From contig NW_017804065.1 of NCBI RefSeq assembly GCF_001625305.1, positions 2,402,497-2,466,496 of the forward strand: a stretch of DNA of 64,000 bases, read 5' to 3'. The notes beneath the pieces were generated by a model. It had not been told where the DNA came from. It ran no database searches and saw only the letters and a program-made list of their open reading frames with translations. Source of the stretch: Branchiostoma belcheri. Taxonomy: Eukaryota > Chordata > Leptocardii > Amphioxiformes > Branchiostomatidae. This document shows positions 11,560 to 21,581 of this stretch, one piece after another (position 1 is the first letter of the stretch; each line of letters begins with the position of its first letter). The translations under genes and the position numbers were made by a program.

Positions 11560-11615
11560 GCATGTCAGAAGATTCGAACCCAGTGCCTCTGCGTTCTTGG
11601 CCAAACACCCCTAAC
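11560..11615 (-). repeat. tRNA-derived SINE fragment
   Basis: On the minus strand a GGCCAAG A-box-like string is followed at tRNA-like spacing by GGGTTCGAATC, a good B box. No acceptor stem folds around it, so it is a SINE remnant rather than a tRNA. It abuts TACCTCCATG, the end of another repeat family. Confidence 0.4.
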
Positions 11616-11743
11616 AAGAATTCGGAGATCTCATACCTCCATGAAATATATGAGTTTTTGTAAATGTTTTTACACAGTATACTACAGTACAGAACAAAAT
11701 AACACAGGCTTTTGCTTTCAAACAAACAGCTAAGGCCATTTTG

Positions 11744-12124
11744 ATTTGATTATATGGATGACATCCGCGCGCATGAATTTTCGGCCGTTTCAAAAAAAAA
11801 AGTTTTCAACCATACTGTAAATCGTGCAAAACAGTTGCAAAATGAGCAAAAATGTACCATAAGTTACAAAAAAATTTATAAAAACTATACCAATGTCGTA
11901 GAATACCAAAATCAAACGAAAAAAGACGAAATTGTTAAGAAATAAACTTGAAGACTAGATTATTCGCCAAACCATATTCTGTGCCATTTGCTCAACCCTC
12001 ATGACCACGTAGATTTCATAATGAAAAGAACTTTTTTTTGCAAAACTTTTTTTTTTATTCGCACGCGCGCATCAGTTTTGGGGCTCCCGGAGGATGTCAT
12101 CCATATAATCAAATCAACATGGCC
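11744..12124. mobile_element. Harbinger-like MITE, subfamily B
   Basis: The termini GGCCATTTTGATTTGATTAT and their complement at 12089-12124 form long inverted repeats that continue into ATGGATGACATCC. TAA lies on both sides, matching the TWA target duplication of PIF/Harbinger elements. A near-identical copy is at 40323-40728. About 380 bp, A/T-rich, no transposase. Confidence 0.88.
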
Positions 12125-12223
12125 TAATACAGTAGCAGCTTTGGCCTGAAATATGTAGGTCAGCCTATTCCAGAGGGAGAACCTCATTAATCAAACCAGC
12201 GCGCTGACCGCTGGAGTTTTGTT

Positions 12224-12490
12224 GCATAACCCGCACATCTGTTTTCCCTGCCATAGAAAACCGGAAGTTCTGCTGCAGTACCAAGATCAGCCACCAGGAG
12301 GCCCATATTTGACCTTGACCTTTGGCTTCCTAAGACCTACCAGCATACCAAAAAAAAATATAATCACAATCCATAAAGGCGTTCTGCTGACTACAAATGT
12401 GCGGAAACACACACACACACACGGCACACACACACACACACACACAGACGCGCCAAAAATAATACCTCCATTTTTTATGGAGGTAACTAA
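12224..12490. repeat. TACCTCCAT-family interspersed repeat, partial
   Basis: It contains the family marks GCTGCAGTACCAAGATCAGC and AGGCGTTCTG and an (AC)n run at 12406-12447. It ends in the small hairpin ACCTCCATTTTTTATGGAGG. The fuller copy is at 44203-44946. Confidence 0.65.
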
Positions 12491-12744
12491 CCATCACGCC
12501 ACACGACGTTTCCTCTCAGGCATATACTCCCATGACCTGCAAGCAGATGATAGGGTGCAGATTGTGATTTCCCTGCAGGTATCGTTTATTTCCATAAACC
12601 CTGGTACAGACAAGATCAGACAATGATGAGGTCTCACCAGCCGCTAGTAGACACACTGGCACTCGGGAGTATGGGGTTAACCAACAGGATTTTAATGGGA
12701 GACTTTAATGGTAAGATCGGTTCCATAATCCCAAATGGCTGTTA

Positions 12745-13161
12745 GGCCACAGCAAGTACATTTCATGGATGACATCCTCCGCAGACTCGAAATCTAATGC
12801 GAGCGGGCAAAAAAAAAAACAACAAGGCAGACCGAAAAAAAAAAGGTTTTTACACTTTAAAATTTTGCCTCAATCATTGTGCAAATGTTTTTTATTCAGT
12901 GGGAACATCACATATACACAGCCAGCATCACATATCACTGCATCAAAGTAAGAAACAAAACATTAATTCAGAGCCTTTTCTTGTCTCCTCTCTTCATAGT
13001 TATCTGCCATCCACCTTCCGGCATGGCAACAGACATCTTTTTGCCCATTTTCGGCAAGTTGACCACTGTCAGAAGGCAACAAAATTTCTTTTTTTTTTCT
13101 CGAAAATCAGGCGAAAATTAATGCTCCCGTGATGTCATCCATAAAATTACTTGCAGTGGCC
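12745..13161. mobile_element. Harbinger-like MITE, subfamily C
   Basis: It starts GGCCACAGCAAGTACATTTC and reaches ATGGATGACATCC, with the complement at the right end (GATGTCATCCAT ... CAGTGGCC). TTA flanks both sides, a TWA duplication. A related copy is at 58164-58577. Its small reading frames come from low-complexity DNA. Confidence 0.85.
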
Positions 13162-13264
13162 TTATCTTTTGTTGAGGATAGCGATATGGTGATGGGAAAT
13201 TGCCTACTTAACATTCTACTATATAGACTACACACTGAGCTACTATAGACTTACTTACTTAGAC

Positions 13265-13404
13265 TTAGTTCCTCCCGTGCAAGGCACATTGGGCAGCAAG
13301 TCTTCTCCACTCTGCTCTGTCTTTGGCGAGAGACTCAGCATCCTTTAGTGATACCCCCTTACTTTCCAGGTCTTTTTGGAGGGTACGTCGCCATGTTAGT
13401 TTGG
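13265..13404 (-). pseudogene. LINE ORF2 C-terminal fragment
   Basis: The minus strand reads LTWRRTLQKDLESKGVSLKD, then a LAKDRAEWRRLA motif, ending in a stop at 13265-13267. This ending is typical of endonuclease-reverse transcriptase LINE proteins. The upstream part of the same frame continues at 15046 on the other side of an inserted element. Confidence 0.85.
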
Positions 13405-13967
13405 GAGGGCCTGCATGCCCTTTTTCGTTAACCGTTATGGGCTATTTTAATTCACCGTTAATCGTTGCCGGCCCACTCTAATTCAACGTTAAGCGTTATC
13501 GGTATATTCATCGTGAAGCGTTATTGGTCGTTTTAATTCAACGTAAAACGTTATTTGTCATCCTAAATTCAGCGTTAAGCGTTAAAGAATAATTCTTCGT
13601 TACGCCCAAAGTGCTGGAAAAGGCGTCATTGAAGGTTTGAAAATCCCAAATTTCCCGGGGAAAAATGCCGGCCCCCGGACCCCCCTACATTGGCGCTCGA
13701 CTCGCTTGATATCTTGAGTAAAAATATGAAAGCTTTAGAAAGACCGCGTACCGACAAACACTCTCAACACCATAATTTGCCTCTCAAAATGCGGGAAATT
13801 GCGTTTTTGAAGGCTTAAAAATCCTAAATTTCCCGGGGGAGCATCCCCCGGACCCCCTCAGATTGCCAGCGCCTTCGGCGCTCCTCTCTCAAAATCCATC
13901 GGTAAAGACTGGGCGAACGGGCAAAAGTCAAGCTGGGTAGAGCCCTGGCCGACTCGGACTCCCCTTT

Positions 13968-14237
13968 ATTTGTGGACGCACTCCGGGAACAGGGCAGGTG
14001 GGAAACACAGGGAACACATACCTTTAATGGGTGCTTCATTACATGTAAGGTATACGTAATTTTGTCAGTGATCACCTTTTCTCACAAAGCGAGGATACCA
14101 AGTCCAGTGCAGCTCGAAAAAAAAGCCTATCAATTTACCGTTAAGCGTTGCCAACCGTCCTGAATTTACCGTTAAGCGTTATCGGCCCTGCTGAATTTAC
14201 CGTTAACCGTTGCCAGGACCCCCCCATGCAGACCCTC
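13968..14237 (+). repeat. 270-bp duplication, copy 1
   Basis: It matches 14776-15045 base for base apart from about three substitutions. It ends in the terminal repeat CATGCAGACCCTC and is followed by the right end of a subfamily-A MITE at about 14243-14271. Confidence 0.95.
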
Positions 14238-14755
14238 ATCAGAGAACCAACAAATTAAATTGGTGTGGCCTTAGAACTAATAATGTTGGTATACAAGATG
14301 AAGAGTTATGCAATACATAAGCAGGTAAGAGAAACATGGTAAGGGAAACTACTATATATTTTCTATTCTATGAAATACTATTCTAGCCAACCTCTGTAAA
14401 AATGAAAGCGTCCCCGACGGAGAAACGCCCGTCCGACGCCGTCCCTGTCCGTCCTTAGCGGGAAACGGCGTCCTGACCGTCCCAACACAGTTGGCAGCGT
14501 CCACAAACTCCTGCCGGACGGCCGTCCCAGAAATTAGTGACGGCACCCCGTCGCTCCCAGCCCGTCCTGAACCGTCCGGCATGGAAACGGGCGTTTATTA
14601 ATTAATTGACACCACAGTGGCCAGCACTGACGTGCTTCACGATGTTTCCCACGGGGTTTTAGGCCTCTAACGCACATGCGCCAAGTTTGAAGGCGCTAGA
14701 TTTAACCGTCAGACGGCGGGCTGGCTGGGGGAACACAGTGCTCAGTCGATCTCAG
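14238..14755. other. MITE remnant and GTCC-rich DNA
   Basis: At 14243-14271 is the right terminus of a Harbinger-like subfamily-A MITE (GAACCAACAAATTAAATTGG ... GGCC) followed by TTA. At about 14420-14596 is GC-rich DNA with many CGTCC strings and an inverted pair AAACGCCCGT / ACGGGCGTTT. No gene seen. Confidence 0.5.
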
Positions 14756-14775
14756 NNNNNNNNNNNNNNNNNNNN
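14756..14775. other. Assembly gap, 20 N
   Basis: Twenty consecutive N bases. The true gap size is unknown, and the duplicated sequence to its right starts exactly at the gap edge. Confidence 1.
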
Positions 14776-15045
14776 ATTTGTGGACGCACTCCGGGAACAG
14801 GGCAGGTGGGAAACACAGGGAACACATACCTTTAATGCATGCTTCATTACATGTAAGTTATACGTAATTTTGTCAGTGATCACCTTTTCTCACAAAGCGA
14901 GGATACCAAGTCCAGTGCAGCTCGAAAAAAAAGCCTATCAATTTACCGTTAAGCGTTGCCAACCGTCCTGAATTTACCGTTAAGCGTTATCGGCCCTGCT
15001 GAATTTACCGTTAACCGTTGCCAGGACCCCCCCATGCAGACCCTC
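14776..15045 (+). repeat. 270-bp duplication, copy 2
   Basis: Near-identical to 13968-14237, beginning at the first base after the gap. This could be a real tandem duplication or two haplotypes joined in one scaffold. Confidence 0.95.
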
Positions 15046-15335
15046 GTTTGGGTCTCACTCTTTTCCGCTTGCCCTCTGGTTTCCAGAACATAGATGTCTT
15101 GGCATGGCGGTCTGAGGTCATCCTGAGGACATGTCCAGCATACCTCATCCTCCTCTCGGTGATGGTGATGCTGAGTGGTTTTGTACCAGTTCTGTCGTAT
15201 ACTTCCTTGTTGGTAATCCTGTCTCTGTATGTTATGTGTAGAATTTTACGGAGGCATCGTTGTTGGAAGGCATCCAGCTTGTTCCGCATTTCTGTTGTTA
15301 TCTTCCATGTTTCACAATAGACTGCACACCTGGAA
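15046..15335 (-). pseudogene. LINE reverse-transcriptase C-terminal fragment
   Basis: The minus strand reads CAVYCETWKITTEMRNKLDA, continues through RCLRKILHITYRDRITNKEV and RMRYAGHVLRM, and runs into KRKRVRPKRE at the insertion border. This is the region after the RT fingers and palm in endonuclease-RT LINEs. It is 5'-truncated at about 15335 and split from its C terminus (13265-13404) by the inserted element. Confidence 0.88.
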
Positions 15336-15483
15336 AGAGAACTTACGCAGGCATCATCGAAAGAAAAAAAAAATCGCCTGGGATATGATGGCCCATGGGA
15401 GCAAGTTATTGATATCGATAGGCTTGCTAAGAAATACTAGTACATCCACAACGCAATGGCTTTCTAGGAAATGCAGCTCTATA

Positions 15484-15790
15484 AGGCCACACCAATTTGA
15501 TTTGTTGGTTCTCTCCTGAATTTTTCAGAAACAAATATGAAGCGACAGGACAAGGCATCATATGATAGCTCCAAATGACATGATAGGAGCCATGAAGTCA
15601 ACATACCAGGCTAGTTTGTAATTCAAACAATGAATTTCAGACCTTTAATCAAACCACGGCATTGATAGATGGAAAACTGTAACAACTCTGAAGAGAAGGG
15701 ACTTCCCTTTAACTGTTGGGATCAAAATACAAGCATTTTGGAGTTGATTCAGTGGCTGAAATGTGTTCTTTTTGCAAATCAGAACAAGAA
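15484..15790. mobile_element. Harbinger-like MITE, subfamily A, lacking its right end
   Basis: It starts TAA then GGCCACACCAATTTGATTTG and GTTGGTTCTC. It continues through the family body (AAGTCAACA, TAACAACT, TGATTCAG) but has no right terminal repeat. Confidence 0.75.
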
Positions 15791-15799
15791 TTCTGAGTC

Positions 15800-16160
15800 T
15801 CAATGACTATGGAAATAAGGTCGTAATTAGCATAATCTAGTTCAATTTATGGTTTTCTAAATTCAAATCACAATATCTTTCATGTAAAATTCCTCTCCTT
15901 TGTCATACTTTATTTCAACACGTCCTCATTAATTATGCAAATGACCTCTACATTAACATAATATAGGCATAGTGATGTTAACCTTTAAGTAACTTACACA
16001 TGTCACAAGGTATAAAATTCCCATCATTCACCAATAAGGAGTCACAGCCTCGGATGTCCAGAACACAAGATATAAAAACCACAAGTTTTGCTGCAGTGCC
16101 AAGATAAGCCGACAGAGGGTCCAAATTGTAATTATTTCTTCCATAGGACAAGACCTAAAC
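15800..16160. repeat. TACCTCCAT-family repeat, partial
   Basis: It shares TTAATTATGCAAATGACCTC, GTCACAAGGTATAAAATTCC and TGCAGTGCCAAGATAAGCC with the copies at 18343-18757 and 44203-44946. Confidence 0.65.
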
Positions 16161-16260
16161 GCAACCGACTTGAAGTTTCTTGGCATCCAAAGCCTCTTGA
16201 GTTAACGTGCCCAACCACATACAACCTAACACATCAGCGTTACATATCCAAACATCTAAC

Positions 16261-17260
16261 CGTGAACATCATTTGGCGAAGGCATGAGCTGGTGGAACTC
16301 TTGTTTTCTCCGTATGCCGCGCTACGAGACCGTTAAATTTGAATGCGCGACAACAAACAACTGATTTTATAGACATACAAATGCGCTATACCAGCTTCTT
16401 GATTGGCGTGAGACGTTCTAGAGCAAATGGCACACCTGGGGTCATCTGAGGTTACATACAGTTGCTAAGCAACAGGGGTTGTTTATGTTCGAATTCGGTA
16501 TTATTCGAAGACTTGCCGTGTTAGGAGGCGGTCACACAACAGGATTTCTCCCAAGAAAACAAACAACAAAACAATTTTCACCAGCAAATAAAGGCGCACA
16601 TTAACATAAATAGTTTGTTTCAGGTCCTGAAGCACCAGCAAGCCTAAAGAGGTAGGATTTTCTTTCTTTCTTCGTGAATTGAGCGTTTGTTTTCATCGAT
16701 TACTTTTGCTCACACGAAAGGCGCCCACACAACAGGAACGGTCTGAAGAAAATGAACAAACACTTTTTAATAGCAAATAAAGGCACAAATCTTAACACAA
16801 ATAGTTTCTTTCGCCACCTCGGGAACCTGTAGGCCTAAAATAGGTAGGATTGTCTTTCTTTGTTTCATGTTTTGCGCGTTTGTGTTCATCGGTCGTGTCT
16901 GACTGTCTCCGTACACTGCGCTAGAAGACCGTTAAATTTGAATCCGTGACAACAAACAATTGCTAAGCAACAGGGTTGTTTACAGGTTCGAATGTGCGAC
17001 AACAAGCAGTTGCTAAGCAGCAATTTTGTTTAGGTTCGAATTCAGTATCATTCGAAGACTTGCCGTGTTAGGAGGCGGTCACACAGGATTTCTCTCCACA
17101 AAAACGAACAACAAAACAATTTTCAACAGGCAAATAAAGGCGCACATTTAACTTGAATAGTTTCTTTCAGATCCCGAAGCACCATCAAGCCTAAAGAGGT
17201 AGGATTCTTCCTTTCTCTATGAATTGCGCGTTTGTTTTCATCGATTTCGTCCATTCCTGG
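16261..17260 (+). repeat. Tandem array with X-box-like palindromes and micro-exon-like segments
   Basis: Three units of roughly 200-300 bp run in direct order (about 16455-16702, 16703-16895 and 16948-17248). They share CAACAAACAA, GGAGGCGGTCACACA, AACAAAACAATTTTCA, AAATAAAGGCGCACAT and GGTAGGATT. The palindrome GTTGCTAAGCAAC at 16461-16473, with variants near 16956 and 17007, resembles the RFX X-box. In units 1 and 3 a 27-30-nt segment is bounded by TTTCAG and GAG/GTAGGAT, like a tiny plus-strand exon. No long reading frame is present. Confidence 0.65.
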
Positions 17261-18192
17261 TGTTAGCTATTTTTTTGTAAAGAAAACTGTTGAAAGAATA
17301 GACCACTTTTGCAAGCTATCAGCTGATCGCAAAATCACGTATTGACGTATAACTCGAGAATGAAGAAAATTTGAGAAAAGGCAATAAGTAGGAATAGAAA
17401 GGAGACCACAAGGAGTGTACTCTAAAAACAGGGAGGCTGAAAAATGCCAAAAGTTTCATTTTTCTAAAATTGAAAAAGAGGAAATTCATACCCTATCACA
17501 CCACCGTTTTGGAGCACCCGTTCGGAAAGAAGCCTCCTCAGATTTCGGCATTTTGTGACTTGGGAAACGAGATGGGCTCTTATGGGGTTTTTACTTCAGG
17601 TCTATTCTGCTCTTGTTCTTGACATTGAGGCTTCTCCAGAGTCCCGACTACTGAAATATCACACGTGTCAGGAAATGTCCATTTTAGTCAGGCATATGTT
17701 CATTTTGAGTCCATAAATTAAAATAGATTTTGCAAATTAGGACCTTATTTCCATAGTCAGTGACACAAATAAAAAACATTTACAAAAACTCATATATCTC
17801 ATGGAGATATGAGATCCCCCAATTCTTGTTCTGTATTAATTTTATATTTCAATAGCTAAACTCTGTTTTCTTGTTACCCAATGTTTTTGTGATGTAATTT
17901 TTATTATGTCCTACCTGGGCCGCGATTTCGTTCGATACGGGTGTTCCGGCCCGTGTGATAACTAGCGGTACAGCCCGGGGGTTCTGAACGCGTACGGCCC
18001 GGGGCCTACAAATGTTCCATAGAACGATTCGAACGCGTTTCTCCCTAACCGCGTGCAACGCTTTCGAAAATTCGAATGGAAATTCGGACGTTGGAATTGA
18101 TGTTGTTGCGTTTTTTTGGGATCAGGGACACCAAATTTTTGCTCATTTCGCATTGAAAGGCGTGTTTTCGTGGGTGGGTATGACATAAATAA
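17261..18192. other. No gene recognised; partial TACCTCCAT-family repeat
   Basis: Around 17640-17830 are strings shared with the TACCTCCAT family (AAAAACTCATATATCTCATG). The minus-strand frames here show no known domain. Confidence 0.4.
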
Positions 18193-18333
18193 AATACAAC
18201 ACGGTGTATTCCGCATCACCCTCGGTCCCAGCCCTCCCGCGGATCGGATCTCCCTCCGGCCTTCGGCCGTCGGGCGATCCGACGCGCGGTCGGGCTGGTA
18301 CCTCGGGCGATACGGAATACCCCGTGTTGTATT
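18193..18333. mobile_element. Short palindromic MITE with GC-rich core
   Basis: Left end AATACAACACGGTGTATTCC and right end GGAATACCCCGTGTTGTATT are inverted copies enclosing a GC-rich core that itself pairs (GGATCGGATC / GATCCGACGC). About 140 bp, no coding. Superfamily not assigned. Confidence 0.85.
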
Positions 18334-18342
18334 CTATATTTA

Positions 18343-18757
18343 CCTCCATGAAAAATGGAGGTATTATTTTCATAATTTCTGGTATGTAGGTAGCTGAGAG
18401 TGAGAGTTGTACATAATTAAATGCAAATTATGCAAATGAAGACAAAATTTGCATAATTAATGAGGAAATTCTATACCTAGTGTTTTATATAATAGTACTT
18501 TTATACATGTAATCTATTTAATCTGTGGCAGGCGGAACATTAACAGATACCAATTATGGAAATGATGATCTAATTTGCATAATTAATATGAAAATTTTGT
18601 GACTCCTTATTGGTGATTAATGGGAATTTTATACCTTGTGACATGTGTAAGTTACTTAAATGTTAACACCACTATGCATATATTATGTTTATGTAGAGTT
18701 CATTTGCATAATTAATGAGAACATGTCATTTACAAAAACTCATATATTTCATGGAGG
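18343..18757. mobile_element. TACCTCCAT-family element
   Basis: Bounded by TACCTCCATGAAAAATGGAG and TATTTCATGGAGGTA, with the octamer-like ATTTGCATAATTAATGAG repeated inside. It is the reverse-orientation counterpart of the left part of 44203-44946. Confidence 0.7.
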
Positions 18758-18835
18758 TACACATCTATGAATTCTTGTTTTATATCTAGTGTTGTATTGT
18801 ATTGTTTGCATGTTGAAATAAAAAAAAATACACAC

Positions 18836-18926
18836 GCATAAACACACACACACACATGCACACACGCACACACACACACATATGTACATGTATGTACACA
18901 TGCATAGACACAAACTCACACACGCA
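18836..18926. repeat. Interrupted (CA)n microsatellite
   Basis: Runs of CACACA broken by ATGCA and TATGTACATG. Confidence 0.9.
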
Positions 18927-19871
18927 CAAAAGAAAATTTCAGAGAAGTCTAGTTTAAAACAGGTACATGAACATAGAAGACAAATGCAGCAGTTTTAGCA
19001 TATTACATGTTCTCTATTACTAACCAAAGGATATACATATAAAACCTCACCCGTCAAAAAGAGCTGACTATATACAAATAGTACCAATTAATTAATCTAG
19101 ATTGAATTTCCTACAGAACAAATTCCTATCTATACTAATATTCAATAATTTACTGACAACTTCAAATTCATCATGAACAATTTGAATCATCTTCAAGTTA
19201 TAACATTGGTCCATAAAGCTAAAAATGTTTTCAAGACTAGTTAATATCAAAATGTACATGTCATGGGTAGAGATAGTACAAAACATTTTCTGAATGAAAA
19301 GATTTCAAAGATCATGAAAATACATTATTTTTTAGTATAAAAAGTGTGGAGGACGTACTGGAAAAACCTTGCATAGTCTTAGTTATGGAAAATCATCTAA
19401 ATACTTTACCACAAACTAACAGAAGTGTTATCAGATCCTCTACTGTCTCTAGTATTATTGTCACATTTTTGTAAGTCATATATTATAATTCCAGGTAGGA
19501 ATACAAGAATATCAATTATCATTTTCTTGGCCTTCCATTGTCAAAGAGTAGAAATTTTCACAGTTATCAACTTTAATATTTGCAGAGATCAATCCGAAAA
19601 AGGGTATAATGAAATATAATATATACACACAGTAAGGCAAACATGAAATCATACATGTACATTGTACATTGAAGATTTTTCTGAGGTCTCTGACATAAAA
19701 TTATAAGTTTCCAAATATAAACTGTATCAATCCAAACATAAACTGTGTCATAAGTGTTATTAGTGCACATACATGTACTAGTAGTTTCATGGTTTTGTTC
19801 ACCAAGTTAAATATACAGTAACTGTTGTATATGGAAAGATAATAGAAAATATTATCTAAGCTAAAGTACAC
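18927..19871. other. No gene recognised
   Basis: AT-rich DNA with short low-complexity frames on both strands. Several TACATGTA strings are present. Confidence 0.4.
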
Positions 19872-19877
19872 ATACCA

Positions 19878-20125
19878 GGGGGCTTTTCCGTAGAGCGTAA
19901 TCAACCGTTTTAATTCTACGTAGAGCATAGACGGACCGCTCTAATTCAACGTAGAGCGTAATTGGCGCATTTTGCGTAGAGGGTAATTCGCCGTTTTATT
20001 TCTGCGTAATGCGTTGTAGCCAAACGGAATTTAACGTAGAGCATAATTGAGAGTTTTCCTGAATTCAGCATAATACTTTTAAATTTAGCGTAGAGCGTTG
20101 TCGGGACCCCTCCATGCAGGCCCCC
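19878..20125. mobile_element. TIR element with CGTAGAGCGTAA repeats and 6-bp target duplication
   Basis: ATACCA occurs at 19872-19877 and again at 20126-20131, directly flanking the element. The right end CATGCAGGCCCCC matches the ends of the element at 13405-15045. The interior is about six degenerate units around CGTAGAGCGTAATTGG, analogous to but different from the CGTTAAGCGTT units of the other element. Confidence 0.8.
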
Positions 20126-20131
20126 ATACCA

Positions 20132-21581
20132 ATCTACATCTACGGAATACATCTTCCTGTGAATAAAGAGGCACCAGAAATGATACCTTGTGTAATATAC
20201 CACATAACTAGACTACAATGTAAGTATCCTCACTGTTATGAATACAACAATGCACATATTACGCTGCACCAAAATGAAGCTCTTGGTTCTCAAATTATTG
20301 TTGGAAAATAATCAACATATCTACGTAGCTGGTTAAAATTTCAAACAATGAACCATCGAAATTGACAAATGTTTTGGACTGAAAGGCAAAGAATCATGGT
20401 CTCTTAATACTTTAAAATGAAAAAGAAAGAAGCTGAGTAGAGAACCAAGAAAAAATAAAATTGGTGTAGGCTAATATTGGCATTCACCTTTTCCCCATTC
20501 CCAGCATGCATAGTGCCAGGTGTTTTTAGATTCAAAATCTGAAATAATCAAGGTTGCTCCCCTAATATTCTTGCATTTAAAAAAAAAATAGTTTTATCTC
20601 CTTTAATACTGATGGCATAACATCACCACTGTAGAGATACGTGGAGTAAACCACAATGTTATGTTCCGCGTTTACACGTCGAGAAACACAAGAATTTCAC
20701 ACTAATTTGTTGTCAGATCCGACCTGTAGTAAGTTGCCTAATTTTGATTACAAAATGCTCAAAGACACACACAGAAAAAGTTGTATAACGTTAACAGCAT
20801 ATCGTACATCAACCATCCTGGGAATGGGAAAAAGGTAAATTATGAACACTGGTGCAGTCTGGTAGACATGATGTAACGTGACGGGTCAGGATGGAAATGT
20901 GGGCACCGAGCAGACACCACGACTTCACACATCCTAAATCTTACTACTAACTGTCTTTTTAGCCTCCACCAGGCCTTTCTACGGGAATACGGATCATAGA
21001 ATTCGGCAATAAAGAGAGTAAAATTGGCCAAGGGAGTCAAGCAGTGGGGAGGTAATTTGGCAGGGAGCTAAACCATCATTGGCGAGTTTTACTACATTGG
21101 GACTATCAAATGTGGCACTGCCTGTTTCTATATAACGCAGCCAAAAAAAAGTGCTTCCGGTGTCTCAGTGTCATATAAGTATGTAAAATAGTTCCAATGG
21201 TTCAATTTGTATTTGCACAATATCACTGTGCTTCACTGATTTTTCCTGCGTACCGTCTATTTTGGTTTACCGTTGTTAATTGGGGTACATGTATGAAAGC
21301 CCCCAGGGACCACAAAAAGTGGTTGCTGGTTTGGTAACACAATTTGTTAGCAGACCGTGTGATGTACATAGTGTAAAATTAGACAGGGCTGTTTTGATGT
21401 GCAAGAATAATATGACTGGAGGCACAATGTACGAAGGTGGCTGCACCAGGTTTGAATGTACTTCTCAATAAACACAGGAAGAACTTTCTGTAGGATTATT
21501 GTCAAATTTCCTATTCTATCTTCTGTGTCATTGAAAAGAAACATGAAAAAAAATCTAGCTAAAACTCTGAACTAATTACTG
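20132..21581. other. No gene recognised
   Basis: Short frames only, none with a recognisable domain. No RNA gene or clear repeat boundary seen. Confidence 0.35.

Larger units (their letters stand above)
13405..15045. mobile_element. TIR element with subterminal CGTTAAGCGTT repeats, inserted in a LINE
   Basis: The ends are GAGGGCCTGCATG and CATGCAGACCCTC. GTTTGG lies at 13399-13404 and again at 15046-15051, a 6-bp target duplication. Both ends carry 33-40-bp units around AATTTACCGTTAAGCGTTATCGG (quoted as the consensus GTTAAGCGTTATCGG). A complete end-to-end copy may already finish at 14237; the 270 bp at 13968-14237 are repeated at 14776-15045, with an assembly gap between. The middle holds two CCCGGGGG-rich repeats (about 13640-13690 and 13820-13890). 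The element at 19878-20125 has the same ends and also a 6-bp duplication. No transposase is visible. Confidence 0.75.

Noticed and set aside
14687..14971. 94-codon frame crossing the N gap
   Set aside because: Depends on unknown bases.
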